Positions 11,282 through 21,109 of a DNA stretch of 64,000 nucleotides are shown here, piece by piece. Source of the DNA: Dacryopinax spathularia. Its lineage: Eukaryota; Basidiomycota; Dacrymycetes; Dacrymycetales; Dacrymycetaceae. The DNA is taken from positions 62,001-126,000 of the forward strand of contig JBBPFI010000013.1 in the NCBI GenBank assembly GCA_037974965.1, written 5' to 3'. Position 1 is the first letter of the stretch. The number at the start of each line of letters is the position of its first letter. Under the pieces are notes generated by a model, which searched no databases, was not told the DNA's origin, and saw nothing but the letters and a program-made list of their open reading frames with translations. The position numbers were made by a program, and so were the translations under genes.

Positions 11282-11727
11282 TTGGCTGGCAGACGGGGCT
11301 GTGGCAGGAGTCTCGGCGACACTCGTGCCGATTGACTTATTGCGACGGCGACGGAAGAGACCCTGGAGGAGCACCGTGCCGAGGTAGAATAGCGCAGTCG
11401 AAGACAGTATGGACAAGCAGCTGTGTTGACACGAGCTAATTCTTGAGGTATGGGAACATGGTCGGCACTGCCCTTTCGAAGCACAACCCAGGATCTGCTG
11501 ACACTCGGTGAGTCAGGCATGGCAGTCAGGGACCGCCGAAACAAACGGCAACTTCCCGAAATCGGCAAGGAAGGCTTTTTTACCACACGACGATTCCATC
11601 AATGTGTCTTATATTTCACGAAAGGGGCGCCACGATGTAATAGTATAACTCGAAACACATAGCTTGCTGCACCAAAAGAGGTATGATGCGCTATCGGTAG
11701 ATCGGTAGTTGATCCGCTGAAGCTAAC

Positions 11728-12062
11728 TACCCTTGGCCGGAAGGGGGCCTGGGAGCAGATGCCGAGATGGACAGAGCAGATCTCTTGCCAGATCAGGGGG
11801 ACATACCCTCCGATAGCATGTCCTGTTGCATAGTCTGGGATTGGCTCGTCTCGCCGGATGGAGTGGCGGATGACGGTAAGCCGAGTGAGGCAGGGGGTTT
11901 GGCCCTCGCGGTCGACGAGTCATCTGGGTCGATCGAGGTGCCTTGACGTTGGTCGAGGCGGCGCAGTGGGCCGTTCACTATGCGAAAGAGATGCGGAAGT
12001 ATTCTGGAGTATAGCTTCACGAACAAAGCAGTATAAGCGAGGTGCTTGACGTATGTGAACAT
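11728..12062 (-). pseudogene. Kinase N-terminal relic (K4)
   Basis: ATG at 12062 opens the leader MFTYVKHLAYTALFVKLYSR and about 90 residues matching the N-terminal region of K1, ending in a TGA after QQDMLSEGMSP. Translation beyond the stop still resembles K1 for about 25 residues, then homology stops near 11728. No kinase domain follows. It forms the left end of a block duplicated at 22.8-25.5 kb. Confidence 0.72.
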
Positions 12063-12379
12063 GGACGTTCTTCAGATATGTCGAGAGAACACGTCGCAGG
12101 TCAGAGACCCCACCAACGTCCACGATGTCGAGGATGCGCCTCGCCGATGCCTCTGGACACGCAAGCATGCGTTGAGAGCGCAGAAGGGTTTGCGCCATCC
12201 AACGTTCATTTGCTACCAATCTAGCCGCAGAAATAGAGGGCGGATCAAACACGAACCGAGCTTCATGTTATACATGTCTTGCGCGACGGAGATTCCAGCC
12301 ATGCACGGTCGACAGCATGAATATCTCTCGGGTCATCAGCGAACATAGCCTGCCGCAAAGTCAGCCCAGCCAACACTGC

Positions 12380-13258
12380 GCACAGAACGGACGAGAACCG
12401 AACCCGTTTTCTCTCCGCGAAGGACTTTTCGCAGACCCACCCTCTCCCTTCCGCAAGCCTAGAGAGCTTCAGATCCTTCTGCGCAAGATGCGGCCTGTGA
12501 TGCGTATAAAACACCAGGACGCTCGGGTCGTCCCTCTCTGGCTCAGGGTCGGTCAAGAGCTCGCAGGATTTCAGGAGGGCTTCGTGTTGCGAGTGGTGGA
12601 AGACTAGGTCGCTGAGGAGGACGAGGCCGAAGTACTTTGAGGGTTGGATGGACGTTAGGAGAGGGGTGGGATTGGCTCTCAAGACTCCGCCCTGCCCGGG
12701 GATCAGTCATGTATGCATCGAAGCTTACGGTACGACTCACCTGCACTTCGACTCCACTGCGCTGCGCCCGGGGTATGTTCTGCTCCACATTGTATTCCAG
12801 ATTCTCGACCAGCAAGCGATCAGGATAATCGGTAATCACGATCTGCGGTGCATTCAGAGCGCGTTCAAAAATTATCAAGTTCAACGACGCACCTTCCTTG
12901 TGCCGTTCAAAGCAAGTAGCCAAAGCCGGCAATCCACCCCCGGCTCCCAACTTCAGCACTGTCCTTCCGAGATACAGCGAAGGCGTACGCTCAAGATATT
13001 TCGCCGGACAAATACCGGAATTGCAGGTGCTCTGGACGCACCGAGCCGACTAGTCGGATGCTTAATCTCGTTCCGCTTGAGCTGCCTGGTACGGGATTGT
13101 CGAGGTCATATTATGCTGTTGTTGGTTCCGGAGGAGGTTGACTAGGCGGTTCCTGCGGGCTAGCATCAGCATAGGGTGAGGAGACGGGATTGCAGCAGAA
13201 GCTGTACCTGCCTCAAAGACGTCGCCTAAAGAAAGATATCCGCTTCGTTGCCAGGCAT
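12380..13258 (-). pseudogene. Decayed EFM7 methyltransferase copy A
   Basis: Collinear with the intact copy at 23415-24374: start ATGCCTGGC at 13258, the same unusual GC-AG first intron, exon 2 with EPPSQPPPEPTTA, the LKLGAGGGLPAL SAM motif, VITDYPD, and LVLLSDLVFHHSQHEALL. Lesions relative to copy B: indels just after the start that shift frame (about 13230), a TAA in exon 2 where copy B reads V-A-Y-Y, damage to the GYVWG segment, and a diverged C-terminus. Probably not functional. Confidence 0.75.
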
Positions 13259-13692
13259 ACTGCAGTGAAAGGACAGGGGTAGTGATGACTTGACGAAGGT
13301 GGTCGAATAGGATAGTATGTAGAGACGATCTAATTGGGACAATGGTTGCTCCTTGAGGTCGTTGTGACCGATCGCGAGGCAGGAAGTACGGCAAGCTTTG
13401 CAAGGGATCTTCGCCGCCGTCAATGACAAGGAGCAGAACGCGTCGCATCACCGCGCCATCAACGCGCTTCAACGACGCCTTCGTGCTGCACATACCCAAT
13501 AATGTCAAAAACGACGATTCTTCCTGTCGCACATCACATTCCAGTTCTGGAGAGAATCTCTCGGAACAGGCAATGAGCCGAGATGGATGATACGAATCTG
13601 GCGTCGTGATGCAGCAGCAGCTCACCGCCTCTCCCCCGTCGCGACTATGTATCTAGGCGCTGCACACAGATACCATCCCAGTTCTAACATTG

Positions 13693-14290
13693 ATGGTCCT
13701 TATGCCACTGCTCGCATACCTGCCCGCCCTTATAGCTATAGCTGCAGTGCTCAAGAGACGTGCGTTGTTATCTTCTGCCCCATGTGATGTTATACTGAAT
13801 GCAGTCCTCGCTGGCAGCATACCTCCCATCACCGGACAAGGGAATAAAACCGTAGGCAGCGCAGGGACAGTCATTCTTGTCCTCACAGGGGTACGCTCCC
13901 TTCCCGTCTCCCGCCTCCTGGGTAGTTCAGAACCTGACACCGGAGAAGGTTGTATTCCTCGCCACGGTGAGATGCGTCATCCCCTGGCGCAAGCTCTGGC
14001 CCAGGTTCGCTCGGTCTCGATCTCGAGCTGAACGGTATAAGAACCTGCAGGGAGATGCGGAGGAGGGGCGCCGTTGCGGACTGTTAAGAGGAGTAACTCG
14101 TCTTCTCTGCATACTCCGGTCAACAGCGGCCCTGACTCTGTGGAGGGAGAGGAGCGAGTGCTTGAATCAGCACGCGCGGAAGGAGCGTTATCAACAACCG
14201 CCTCAGAGGTGCCCGCGCCGCCGAGCACTTGCACTACCATGCTGCCCCCTCTCGCATGCCTGACCACCCGGAGCCGACCTCGCCCCTGGC
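13693..14290 (+). pseudogene. Decayed copy A of the two-TM membrane protein gene
   Basis: ATG at 13693 opens MVLMPLLAYLPALIAIAA, matching the intact gene at 24804. An extra two bases near the end of exon 1 and a missing base in the DAEEG coding stretch (about 14063) put successive homologous segments (PPITGQGNKTVGSAG, KVVFLATVRCVIPWRKLW, SVEGEERVLESARAE) in different frames. Homology ends where the transketolase relic begins. Confidence 0.65.
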
Positions 14291-14648
14291 GTTCAGTCCT
14301 CCTTGATTCGGCTCGGCCACATATGGGCACACGTCAACGCGGTCGCCTTTGCCAACAAGGACAAGACGGTCATCATGCTTGGGTGTGACGTTCCGAGCAG
14401 GAAGATGACGATGCCAAGGCGGCCGCTTAGCCGTCGACAAGGGCTTGAACGTCAAGCTCCTGATCGACGACAACGACGTGACGATCGCTGGCCACCCGAG
14501 CGAGTACCTGGAGGGGAACGAAGTCGGCAAGACGCTCGAGGGCCACGGGCTCAAGATCGCCCGGTGCGAGACCAGGACCTCGGTTCCCTCTCCGCCGGGA
14601 TCACCCACATCTTCGCTCACCCCGGCCCCGCCGCGCTCATCACCAAGC
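14290..14648 (+). pseudogene. Transketolase-like relic A
   Basis: Fragment of a thiamine-diphosphate transketolase-family gene: LGHIWAHVNAVAFANKDKTV, then in another frame LNVKLLIDDNDVTIAGHPSE and KTLEGHGLKIARCE, then in a third frame LSAGITHIFAHPGPAALITK. It carries the same frame break (VPSRK / GCT-TAG region, about 14390-14432) as the relic at 18.6-19.4 kb, so the lesion predates duplication. It ends at a junction with duplicated MSB1 sequence. Confidence 0.72.
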
Positions 14649-14649
14649 G

Positions 14650-15570
14650 CATGGAAAACTACGCAAGCCGCCCTTCCCGCTCCATCCGTCCTCCTCTGTA
14701 GGGCCGCTCAACAGGCTCAAAGCGCTGAGGAGACACTCGCCCGCTACGCCTTCGGAGGAGACCGCAGTCGATGTCGAGTTTGCCCAAGCGAGTCTCAGCG
14801 ACGGGTCTGATCCAGACGAGGGTCGAGGCGGGAAACGTCAGCAGAGGCCGAAAGAGCCTTGGTTCGACGTGCGCCTTGCTGATCGCAACAAACAGCAGCC
14901 GCAGCTTCCTGCGTCGCCGGTCAGTCAGCGTGCGCCACCCTCACCTCGGGCGCAAGAGGAAGAGAGGCCTGCCAACCGTCGCGGGATTATCTTCCCTTCA
15001 GCCGGCCCATCCCCACCTGAGACTGGGGAAGAGTACGAAGACCAAGGCGACTTCGAGCCGTATGCAGAGGGCACAGAAGGCAGCGAGAGCCGGCGCGCGG
15101 AGGATGAAGGCGAGGGCTACGGAGAAGGGGAAGATGATGCCGATGCTGCGACGGACATGTCAGGCCCGGACCACGCCACGCCGTTTGACCCTCATGGGCC
15201 AGGCGGGATACCCGTAGACCAGTGGCAGTCAGCAAGGGGCAGCAATGACCGGAAGCATGCGTCAGGCGTCAGTTCGCTCATCGAACTCTACCAGGAACGC
15301 GATAGGCAGGCGACCCTCGATGTCGGTCCATCCCGCATACCTGTTCGAACGACATCCCCTCCGAATCTTCCGCTTGGCGCACCTGTGCGGCCTACCAGCC
15401 CGGCAAGGGCCGCAAGCCCGCTCACTGCTTCACCAAAAGGCATGCAGTCATCCGAAGGCTCGGCGCTCTTCGAGCCGGACAAAATCCAAGCGAACTTCCC
15501 AAGATACGTGCATGGAGCCCCGCTTCATAACCTCATGGAGGCTCCCGAAGAAGAAGAAGAGGCTGAATAA
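14650..15570 (+). pseudogene. Duplicated 3' end of MSB1-like gene
   Basis: Direct copy of 2511-3591, joined to transketolase sequence upstream, so it has no start of its own. The first 170 bp or so read in a shifted frame with a stop. From about 14869 the MSB1 frame is open for some 230 residues to the same C-terminus. A 159-bp (53-codon) in-frame deletion near 14964 removes the segment between EEE and ANRRG. Codons in the last 300 bp are identical to the parent. Probably not translated unless a new upstream start is used. Confidence 0.8.
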
Positions 15571-15907
15571 GCTCAGAGCGCCGCATTATATCTCTTCTTT
15601 CCCCCTTTTCTAGGTGCTTTCGCGTTGCTTCAGTTGGATTTATTTCTCTCTCCTATTTCCTATTTGTGTGTGCTGGCTGTATTATGACTTTCCGCCTTTT
15701 TGGTACGACCTTTGTCTGCACGTTTGCAATCCCTGCTAACCTCACCATACCCTCGTTACTCGTTATTTTACCCTCACTTTCCAGCCAGCTTCATACACGT
15801 ACAGAGCACTGTACCCAGTGTGTAGCCAGAGATCCCCCTACCCGAGGTATCGCCCTCTAATGAATCCCTTTGATTGAAGCACTGAGGACGGAACGCTTTG
15901 CTTCTAC
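15571..15907 (+). repeat. Duplicated MSB1 3' UTR and downstream flank
   Basis: Matches 3592-3927 almost base for base, including a T-rich 3' UTR. Similarity fades after about 15890. Confidence 0.85.
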
Positions 15908-15934
15908 AAAGGCGAGAATATGACTACAGATGCC

Positions 15935-16522
15935 TCACGTACGCAACTCAACTGCAGACGGAATATTGGGCATAACTGGGATCCAGGTGTCGAGATAGCC
16001 AGTCGCAGTCGGATTCAGCAGGGCTCTCCTCAAGTGACGACGGTCTGCCGGTTTGAGAGTAAAGTGGTTGCCCTGTTCGTCCGTCGCGGGCCTCAAAACA
16101 AGTATGCCGAATTCATTCTCCTCGACCTCGCAGTACACATGGCACGAGACCACGGGGGAGGGCGAAGCGACTGCGAACGGCATCAAGGCAAGAAAGCTCA
16201 TAGAAAGACTTTGCTTACAGTTTTTGAAAAATGCCGTGAGGTGATTTGGTGTCGTGATGACCCTATTGCCGTTCGTAGTGTATGTTCGATTGTGGAATCC
16301 CGACCTATCGGTGCAACGGCTTGTTAGGGATGAGCAGAAGGCAGCGATGAGCAAGGCGGACCGTATTATTACCCAGTCCAGTTGCAGATTATGCGCAATG
16401 CGTATCAACCACTGCTCAGTGTACACATTCTGCCACTGCAACTCTGGTTCCTGAGGACGCGCGCTGCCCCAGCGCACACGGTAGGGGGAACGGATTGGGC
16501 TTGCGGTAGGCTGGTTGGCCAT
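15935..16522 (-). CDS. Hypothetical protein, uncertain
   Basis: Open frame of 195 residues from ATG 16522 (MANQPTASPIRSPYRVRW). I do not recognise any family. An internal Met starts MSFLALMPFAVASPSP, which looks like a short signal peptide, followed by about 70 residues containing CHVYC. Either reading could be chance. It lies between the MSB1 duplicate and kinase K5. Confidence 0.22.
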   Translation of the reverse strand: MANQPTASPIRSPYRVRWGSARPQEPELQWQNVYTEQWLIRIAHNLQLDWVIIRSALLIAAFCSSLTSRCTDRSGFHNRTYTTNGNRVITTPNHLTAFFKNCKQSLSMSFLALMPFAVASPSPVVSCHVYCEVEENEFGILVLRPATDEQGNHFTLKPADRRHLRRALLNPTATGYLDTWIPVMPNIPSAVELRT

Positions 16523-16750
16523 GATAGGAAGCAAGCTGGCACCAACAGCTGACTGCCCGAGACACGATCCGGTGCTATCTCCTTTATACATCTTCCACCT
16601 CGATGCTTGTACTTATCTCTGTGCATCAATGTCGGCAGAAACATCTTACAATCAGAAAAGAAGACTTGTCATTCTGCCTCCGGCATACATATTCGCCATT
16701 CCCGCCGTCCGCCTAACCGCCAGCGCATGGTCCGACTGCCCAACAAAAGA

Positions 16751-18415
16751 TCAAATAAGATGCGGAAATTCTCCCGCAATCCATTCCAGCACCGTGTCGA
16801 TCATGGGGCGTTCTTCGGGCCGTAGCCGGAGCATGCGGGACAGGATCCCCGTCCATCGCTGGATGTCTTCTTCCTCCAGCTTCTCCCCGAAAGGCGCTAC
16901 CGCTGGTACTTTGACGCACTCGCGGTCATAATGACCCACTCGGCGCAGCGCCTCCTCCACCCTGGATATCCCACTGACACCGCCATCGCCCCAATCTCCT
17001 CCTTCTGTTAGCGACCCGCGAGGCAGATGGAAAAGAGCTTCCTGCTGGGAAAGAACAAATCGATCGCTCACTTGGATGAGTCGGCGCCCGGTCAGCATGT
17101 CGAATATGAACAAAGCCAGTGTCCAGATATCAGAGGCCAGAAATATCTGTCCGCTGATAAGCATTTCGGGTGCTTGATAACAGGCGGGCACGGTCGGTCG
17201 TCGATCGTTTTTTCCTTGGGTGAGGTCGACTGTGTCTCCCAAATCGATGCAAATGATCGAATCTTGAAGAAATGGAGCCATGGATGGCACACACATGTTC
17301 AACGATTCAGCTTCTTCTGGTGGATCGTTTGGTCCCAAAGCCGAACCGTCCAGCGTTTCGAGGGGATACGTGACCGGCGCTCCGAGGACACTGTAGAGCT
17401 TTTCCTTCGACCAGCTGTGTACCTCCTCCTTCACTTGTAAAGCCCAATTTGCTGGGGTTATATCTGCAGAAGAGGTCAGCAAATATATCCAATCATAGAA
17501 GGCGAACATACCGTGTAAAGCAATATGCATGCCGTGCAACAGTTTGATCGCACTTGCCGCTTGCCAGGCAAAGCGTGGAACGAGGTTCGCCCGTATCCGA
17601 GCTACAGAGCCAAACGGGGAGAGGTGATTGAGACTCGGTCCCGTAAGAGGTTGTACAAGGCAGGTGTGGGTCCCATTCGGACTTGTCTCTTGGAATGTTG
17701 ACGCTGGAAAACGGATATATCGCATCGCCTCGACGCCTGGCCCAATGTTGCCGAGCGCAGAGGCCATGCTAATCTCGCGCTGCACGACCTCCCGCCTGTC
17801 CGCCTGGAGGACCTTGATTGCCACGAGCCTGTTTTCGTGGTTGTCTAGTGCCAGCCAAACAGTCGCCGACCCACCGCTTCCAAGCTTGTGCAACACTTCG
17901 AATCGACCATCATTGAGCTCAGATCCCAGCGCGATAGGACAGTAGCCGCCAGGACGATAGAGGCCAAAATCTTCAGCCCAATCATCCATAGGATCGCCAA
18001 AGCGAGAAAGGGACATCGCGAAGTAGGCCGAAAGATGGGGGTCTCCTACGCCAGACAGGGGAGGAGTCGGTGACGAATCAGGGATCGATGCCATGATGTT
18101 CAGTTCCGGCGGGGCAATGGTGGTTGGGACATACGGAACGTTGAACGACGTCGCGAACGCTTCGGGCCGCACGGTCGAAAGCGGTACCGAGGGCAAAGGC
18201 AAAGGTACATGCGCCGGTCCAGGCGTCTGCTCCGTGTCCGTGCTCAACGTGATAGATGGTGAATCCTCTCGGGCGAACGAATAGACTGGCTGCCGAGAAC
18301 CTTGCAGGACACCCAATGCCCGTTTCAATGCACCGTGGAGGTAAGAAACCATTGTTGTGTAAGGCTGCGCCATTAGGAGGATCATCGAAGCCAGGCGCCT
18401 GAGGTAGGCGAACAT
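16751..18415 (-). CDS. SRPK-like protein kinase K5 with intact leader
   Basis: ATG 18415 opens the leader MFAYLRRLASMILLMAQPYT; the frame extends upstream without a better start. About 110 residues of Pro/Ser/Thr-rich linker follow, then the kinase: YRPGGYCPIAL, glycine loop KLGSGGSATVWLA, VAIKVLQAD, catalytic loop LH-DITPANW, CIDLGDTVDL, YQAPEMLI, SDIWTLALFIFDMLTG. Intron 17464-17511 (48 nt) in the catalytic loop is a multiple of three and stop-free. Spliced product about 538 residues. With K6 it is one of two copies with both leader and kinase domain intact, so it is a good reference for the family. Confidence 0.85.
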   Translation of the reverse strand: MFAYLRRLASMILLMAQPYTTMVSYLHGALKRALGVLQGSRQPVYSFAREDSPSITLSTDTEQTPGPAHVPLPLPSVPLSTVRPEAFATSFNVPYVPTTIAPPELNIMASIPDSSPTPPLSGVGDPHLSAYFAMSLSRFGDPMDDWAEDFGLYRPGGYCPIALGSELNDGRFEVLHKLGSGGSATVWLALDNHENRLVAIKVLQADRREVVQREISMASALGNIGPGVEAMRYIRFPASTFQETSPNGTHTCLVQPLTGPSLNHLSPFGSVARIRANLVPRFAWQAASAIKLLHGMHIALHGMFAFYDWIYLLTSSADITPANWALQVKEEVHSWSKEKLYSVLGAPVTYPLETLDGSALGPNDPPEEAESLNMCVPSMAPFLQDSIICIDLGDTVDLTQGKNDRRPTVPACYQAPEMLISGQIFLASDIWTLALFIFDMLTGRRLIQVSDRFVLSQQEALFHLPRGSLTEGGDWGDGGVSGISRVEEALRRVGHYDRECVKVPAVAPFGEKLEEEDIQRWTGILSRMLRLRPEERPMIDTVLEWIAGEFPHLI

Positions 18416-18598
18416 GGTCGTAAGCCAGTAAGCAAGCTTAAGGGGTTCTATCAGTAGTACAACGAGGACCCTAGGTATTCTAGCGCCCACGACGACTAAA
18501 GGCTCCTGCCAGCTCCCTCCTCCCCGCGGAGCTTTCTTTCCTCCATCCACCAAACCCCTTACTCCTCCCGACTTTTCACTTCAAGTACTCTACTTAAT

Positions 18599-19404
18599 AT
18601 GGCTGGTGCAGAGGAAAAGGTGCGCAGCTAAACCAGATCAGCTGGGTGTAGGCGTTTGATTGTCGACGTGACTGTAGTTGTCCATCTACCTCTAGTCGTA
18701 CAAGAACGTCGCGCTCGACCAGACAAAGAAGTCGCTCACCGCTGAGGAGAAGGAGGCCCTCAAGTTCAACATCCGTTCCTTGAGGGATGTCATCATCTTC
18801 TTCATCGCTACGGGTGCGACGTAGGGCGCATTTGGCCACACGGGTGGACCATACGACACCGTCCCCGAGGTTGTTATCTGCCGGGCGATGTCCGAGCATT
18901 CGCGGAGGGATAAGACCAGCGCGCAGTTCGTCGACATCCTCTTTGAGGCGGTTGGTCATCGGGTTGCTACCCGGTATATCCTTGCTGCGCTGGATGGTGC
19001 CCTCCCTGCCGAGCAGCTCCGGCACTAACGTGCTGTCCACTTTTGCCTGCCCGGCCGCCCGGAGCTCGGGTTCACCCCAAGCGTCAAGTTCTCCTTTGGT
19101 CAGCTCGGCCACATGTGGGCACACGTTAACGCGGTCGCCTTCGCCAACATGGACAAGACGGTCATCATGCTTGGGAGTGACGTTCCGAGCAGGAAGATGA
19201 CGATGCCGAGGCGGCCGCTTAGCCCTCGCCAAGGGCTTGAACGTCAAGCTCCTGATCGACGACAGCGACGTGACGATCGCTGGCCACCCGAGCGAGTACC
19301 TGGAGGGGAACGAAGTCGGCAAGACGCTCGAGGGCCACGGGCTCAAGATCGCCCGGTGCGAGGGCGAGGACCTCGGTTCCCTCTGGGCCGGAATCGCTTC
19401 ATTT
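18599..19404 (+). pseudogene. Transketolase-like relic B
   Basis: N-terminal thiamine-diphosphate domain of a transketolase-family enzyme. ATG 18599 opens MAGAEEK, then a GTGCGC...CTCTAG intron, then YKNVALDQTKKSLTAEEKEA, FFIATGAT, FGGHTGGPYDTVPEVVI, GHRVATRYILAALDGALPAE, FGQLGHMWAHVNAVAFANMD. Lesions: TAG at 18822-18824, TAA at 19026-19028, a frame break with TAG at 19220-19222, after which LNVKLLIDDSDVTIAGHPSE continues in another frame. No C-terminal half is present. A dead gene. Confidence 0.8.
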
Positions 19405-19654
19405 TATATCGTTTATTAGTTGAGTTGGTAGTATCTTACTTTATCTGTTATTCATATCCCAAGTTCTGTTCCAGCCCGCAACTTGCCTTCTTAAATTCAT
19501 TAAGTGCATCATCCCTGATTTATCCCGGACTATGTTGCCCGCTTGCCGCGTTTAGCCTGAAGCGGTAGGTCCAGTGGGCTGGGATAATCCGGTTTGCCGC
19601 TCTCAGCACGACTCGGATGAGCCACGTCGACTGAAGTATCGGCAGTATCAGATG

Positions 19655-21109
19655 CTACTGAATCCATTCTATAACAGTACTAATAGTAGGCCGGTCCGCT
19701 GGCCGAACTCGCAACATCCCAGAAAGGATCCTTGTCCACCGATCAAATTCCTCTTCCGGAAGTTGCTGAAGACTGAGATAAGTGCCTGAAAGCTGTGCAG
19801 CCAAGTCGTTATATTCTTCAAGTTTCTTCTTCATCGCCTCTACTGGTGCTTCGATTCCATGCATCGAATCCAGAGCTTCCACCAAGGAGCCAGGAGCCAT
19901 GTCAAGCCTCATCTCGATTTCTTCAACGATGACCATGGGGTAAGAGCGTACCCTTGAGGTGAAATGGTATCCAGTGATCAAGACGAAGAACAGCAGCGCC
20001 AAGGACCAGGTATCGGAGGACAGAAAGATATCTCCTCGAATAAGAGACTCTGGCGCTGCATACTGGAAGGGAACGGTCGGCTTTCGATCAACGCGTGTCT
20101 GTGAGAGATCCACAGCATCACCCAGGTCGATGCATATGATCCAGTCATCCTGGATGAATGGTGCCATTTCGAGTGAGCACATGTTCACCGGCGCCACTTC
20201 TTCGGGGGGATCATGTGCTGTCAAAGCCGAACCATCCACGGTCTGAATGTCGTACGTCTGTGGGCAGCCCACGACTTCATAGAAGTGTTCCTTCGACCAT
20301 TTCCGGACTTCATCCTTGATGTCGAGTGCCCAATTATCCGTTGTGATGTCTGCGTCATTTTCAAGACTCTGTCTATGGTGCCATTTTTGGACGTACGTAC
20401 CATGGAGGGCAATGTTTTTGTCATGCAACACTTTGACGGCCGTTGTCGCCTGCCGCGCAAGGTCTACAATACGGTGGGGTTTCCACCGCACCGTTCCTTT
20501 CACCCAGGCACAGTCCAAAACATTAGAAAGGGTCGGACCGACAAGAGGCAGCACCAGGCAGAGGTGATCACCGTTCGGGCTCGTCTCTTTGAATGTTGAC
20601 ACCGGCGCGCGTATATGCTGTAAACCCTCTACGCCCCGGTCGATGTCCCGCAGAGTCTCCGCCATGGCCAACTCTGGAGCCACAAGATCCGTTCGATCCG
20701 CCCGGAGCACCTTGATGGCGACCAAGCCTCCGTTTTCAACGTCTTCGGCAACCCATACCGTCGCGGAAGAGCCGCTACCCAGCTTGTGGATGACTTGATA
20801 ATGACCGTCGTTGAGGTAGGTATGCAGACGTATCGGACAATAGCCCCCCGGGCCGTATCCATGCAAATTCTCCGTGTAATCATTCATCGGTTCGTGAAAG
20901 CGCTGCTGGAGATAATTCTTGTTTTCAGATGCGGACCCGATCCCGTCCACGGGTGGCAGGGGAGGCAGGGGAGGCTGCTGCGATGACCCCCTAAAGATCC
21001 ATAGATTGCCGAGGATACCCTTCATCGTGTTAGTCAAGAAATCCAGAAACTTGATGTACGACTCGGGAATGAGAGCAATGCGAGCGAGACGCTTGAGGTA
21101 TGTGAACAT
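19655..21109 (-). CDS. SRPK-like protein kinase K6 with intact leader
   Basis: ATG 21109 opens MFTYLKRLARIALIPESYIK, the intact family leader. Kinase motifs: YGPGGYCPIRL, glycine loop KLGSGSSATVWVA, VAIKVLRAD, catalytic loop LH-DITTDNW after splicing, CIDLGDAVDL, YAAPESLI, SDTWSLALLFFVLITG. Intron 20350-20400 (51 nt) is again in the catalytic loop, a multiple of three, and stop-free. The C-lobe has an extra charged helix around EAMKKKLEEYNDL. Spliced length about 467 residues. Divergent from K1/K3 in loop residues. Expected to be a Ser/Thr kinase; substrate unknown. Confidence 0.84.
   Translation of the reverse strand: MFTYLKRLARIALIPESYIKFLDFLTNTMKGILGNLWIFRGSSQQPPLPPLPPVDGIGSASENKNYLQQRFHEPMNDYTENLHGYGPGGYCPIRLHTYLNDGHYQVIHKLGSGSSATVWVAEDVENGGLVAIKVLRADRTDLVAPELAMAETLRDIDRGVEGLQHIRAPVSTFKETSPNGDHLCLVLPLVGPTLSNVLDCAWVKGTVRWKPHRIVDLARQATTAVKVLHDKNIALHGTYVQKWHHRQSLENDADITTDNWALDIKDEVRKWSKEHFYEVVGCPQTYDIQTVDGSALTAHDPPEEVAPVNMCSLEMAPFIQDDWIICIDLGDAVDLSQTRVDRKPTVPFQYAAPESLIRGDIFLSSDTWSLALLFFVLITGYHFTSRVRSYPMVIVEEIEMRLDMAPGSLVEALDSMHGIEAPVEAMKKKLEEYNDLAAQLSGTYLSLQQLPEEEFDRWTRILSGMLRVRPADRPTISTVIEWIQ

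Noticed and set aside
14445-14810. 121-codon ORF joining transketolase and MSB1 segments as a new fusion gene
   Set aside because: It switches out of both parental frames and has no upstream domain; decay is the simpler reading.
16751-18553. Single 600-residue uninterrupted kinase ORF starting upstream of 18415
   Set aside because: The extra N-terminal residues are not conserved and the ORF includes the catalytic-loop intron, which K2 and K3 must splice at the same place.
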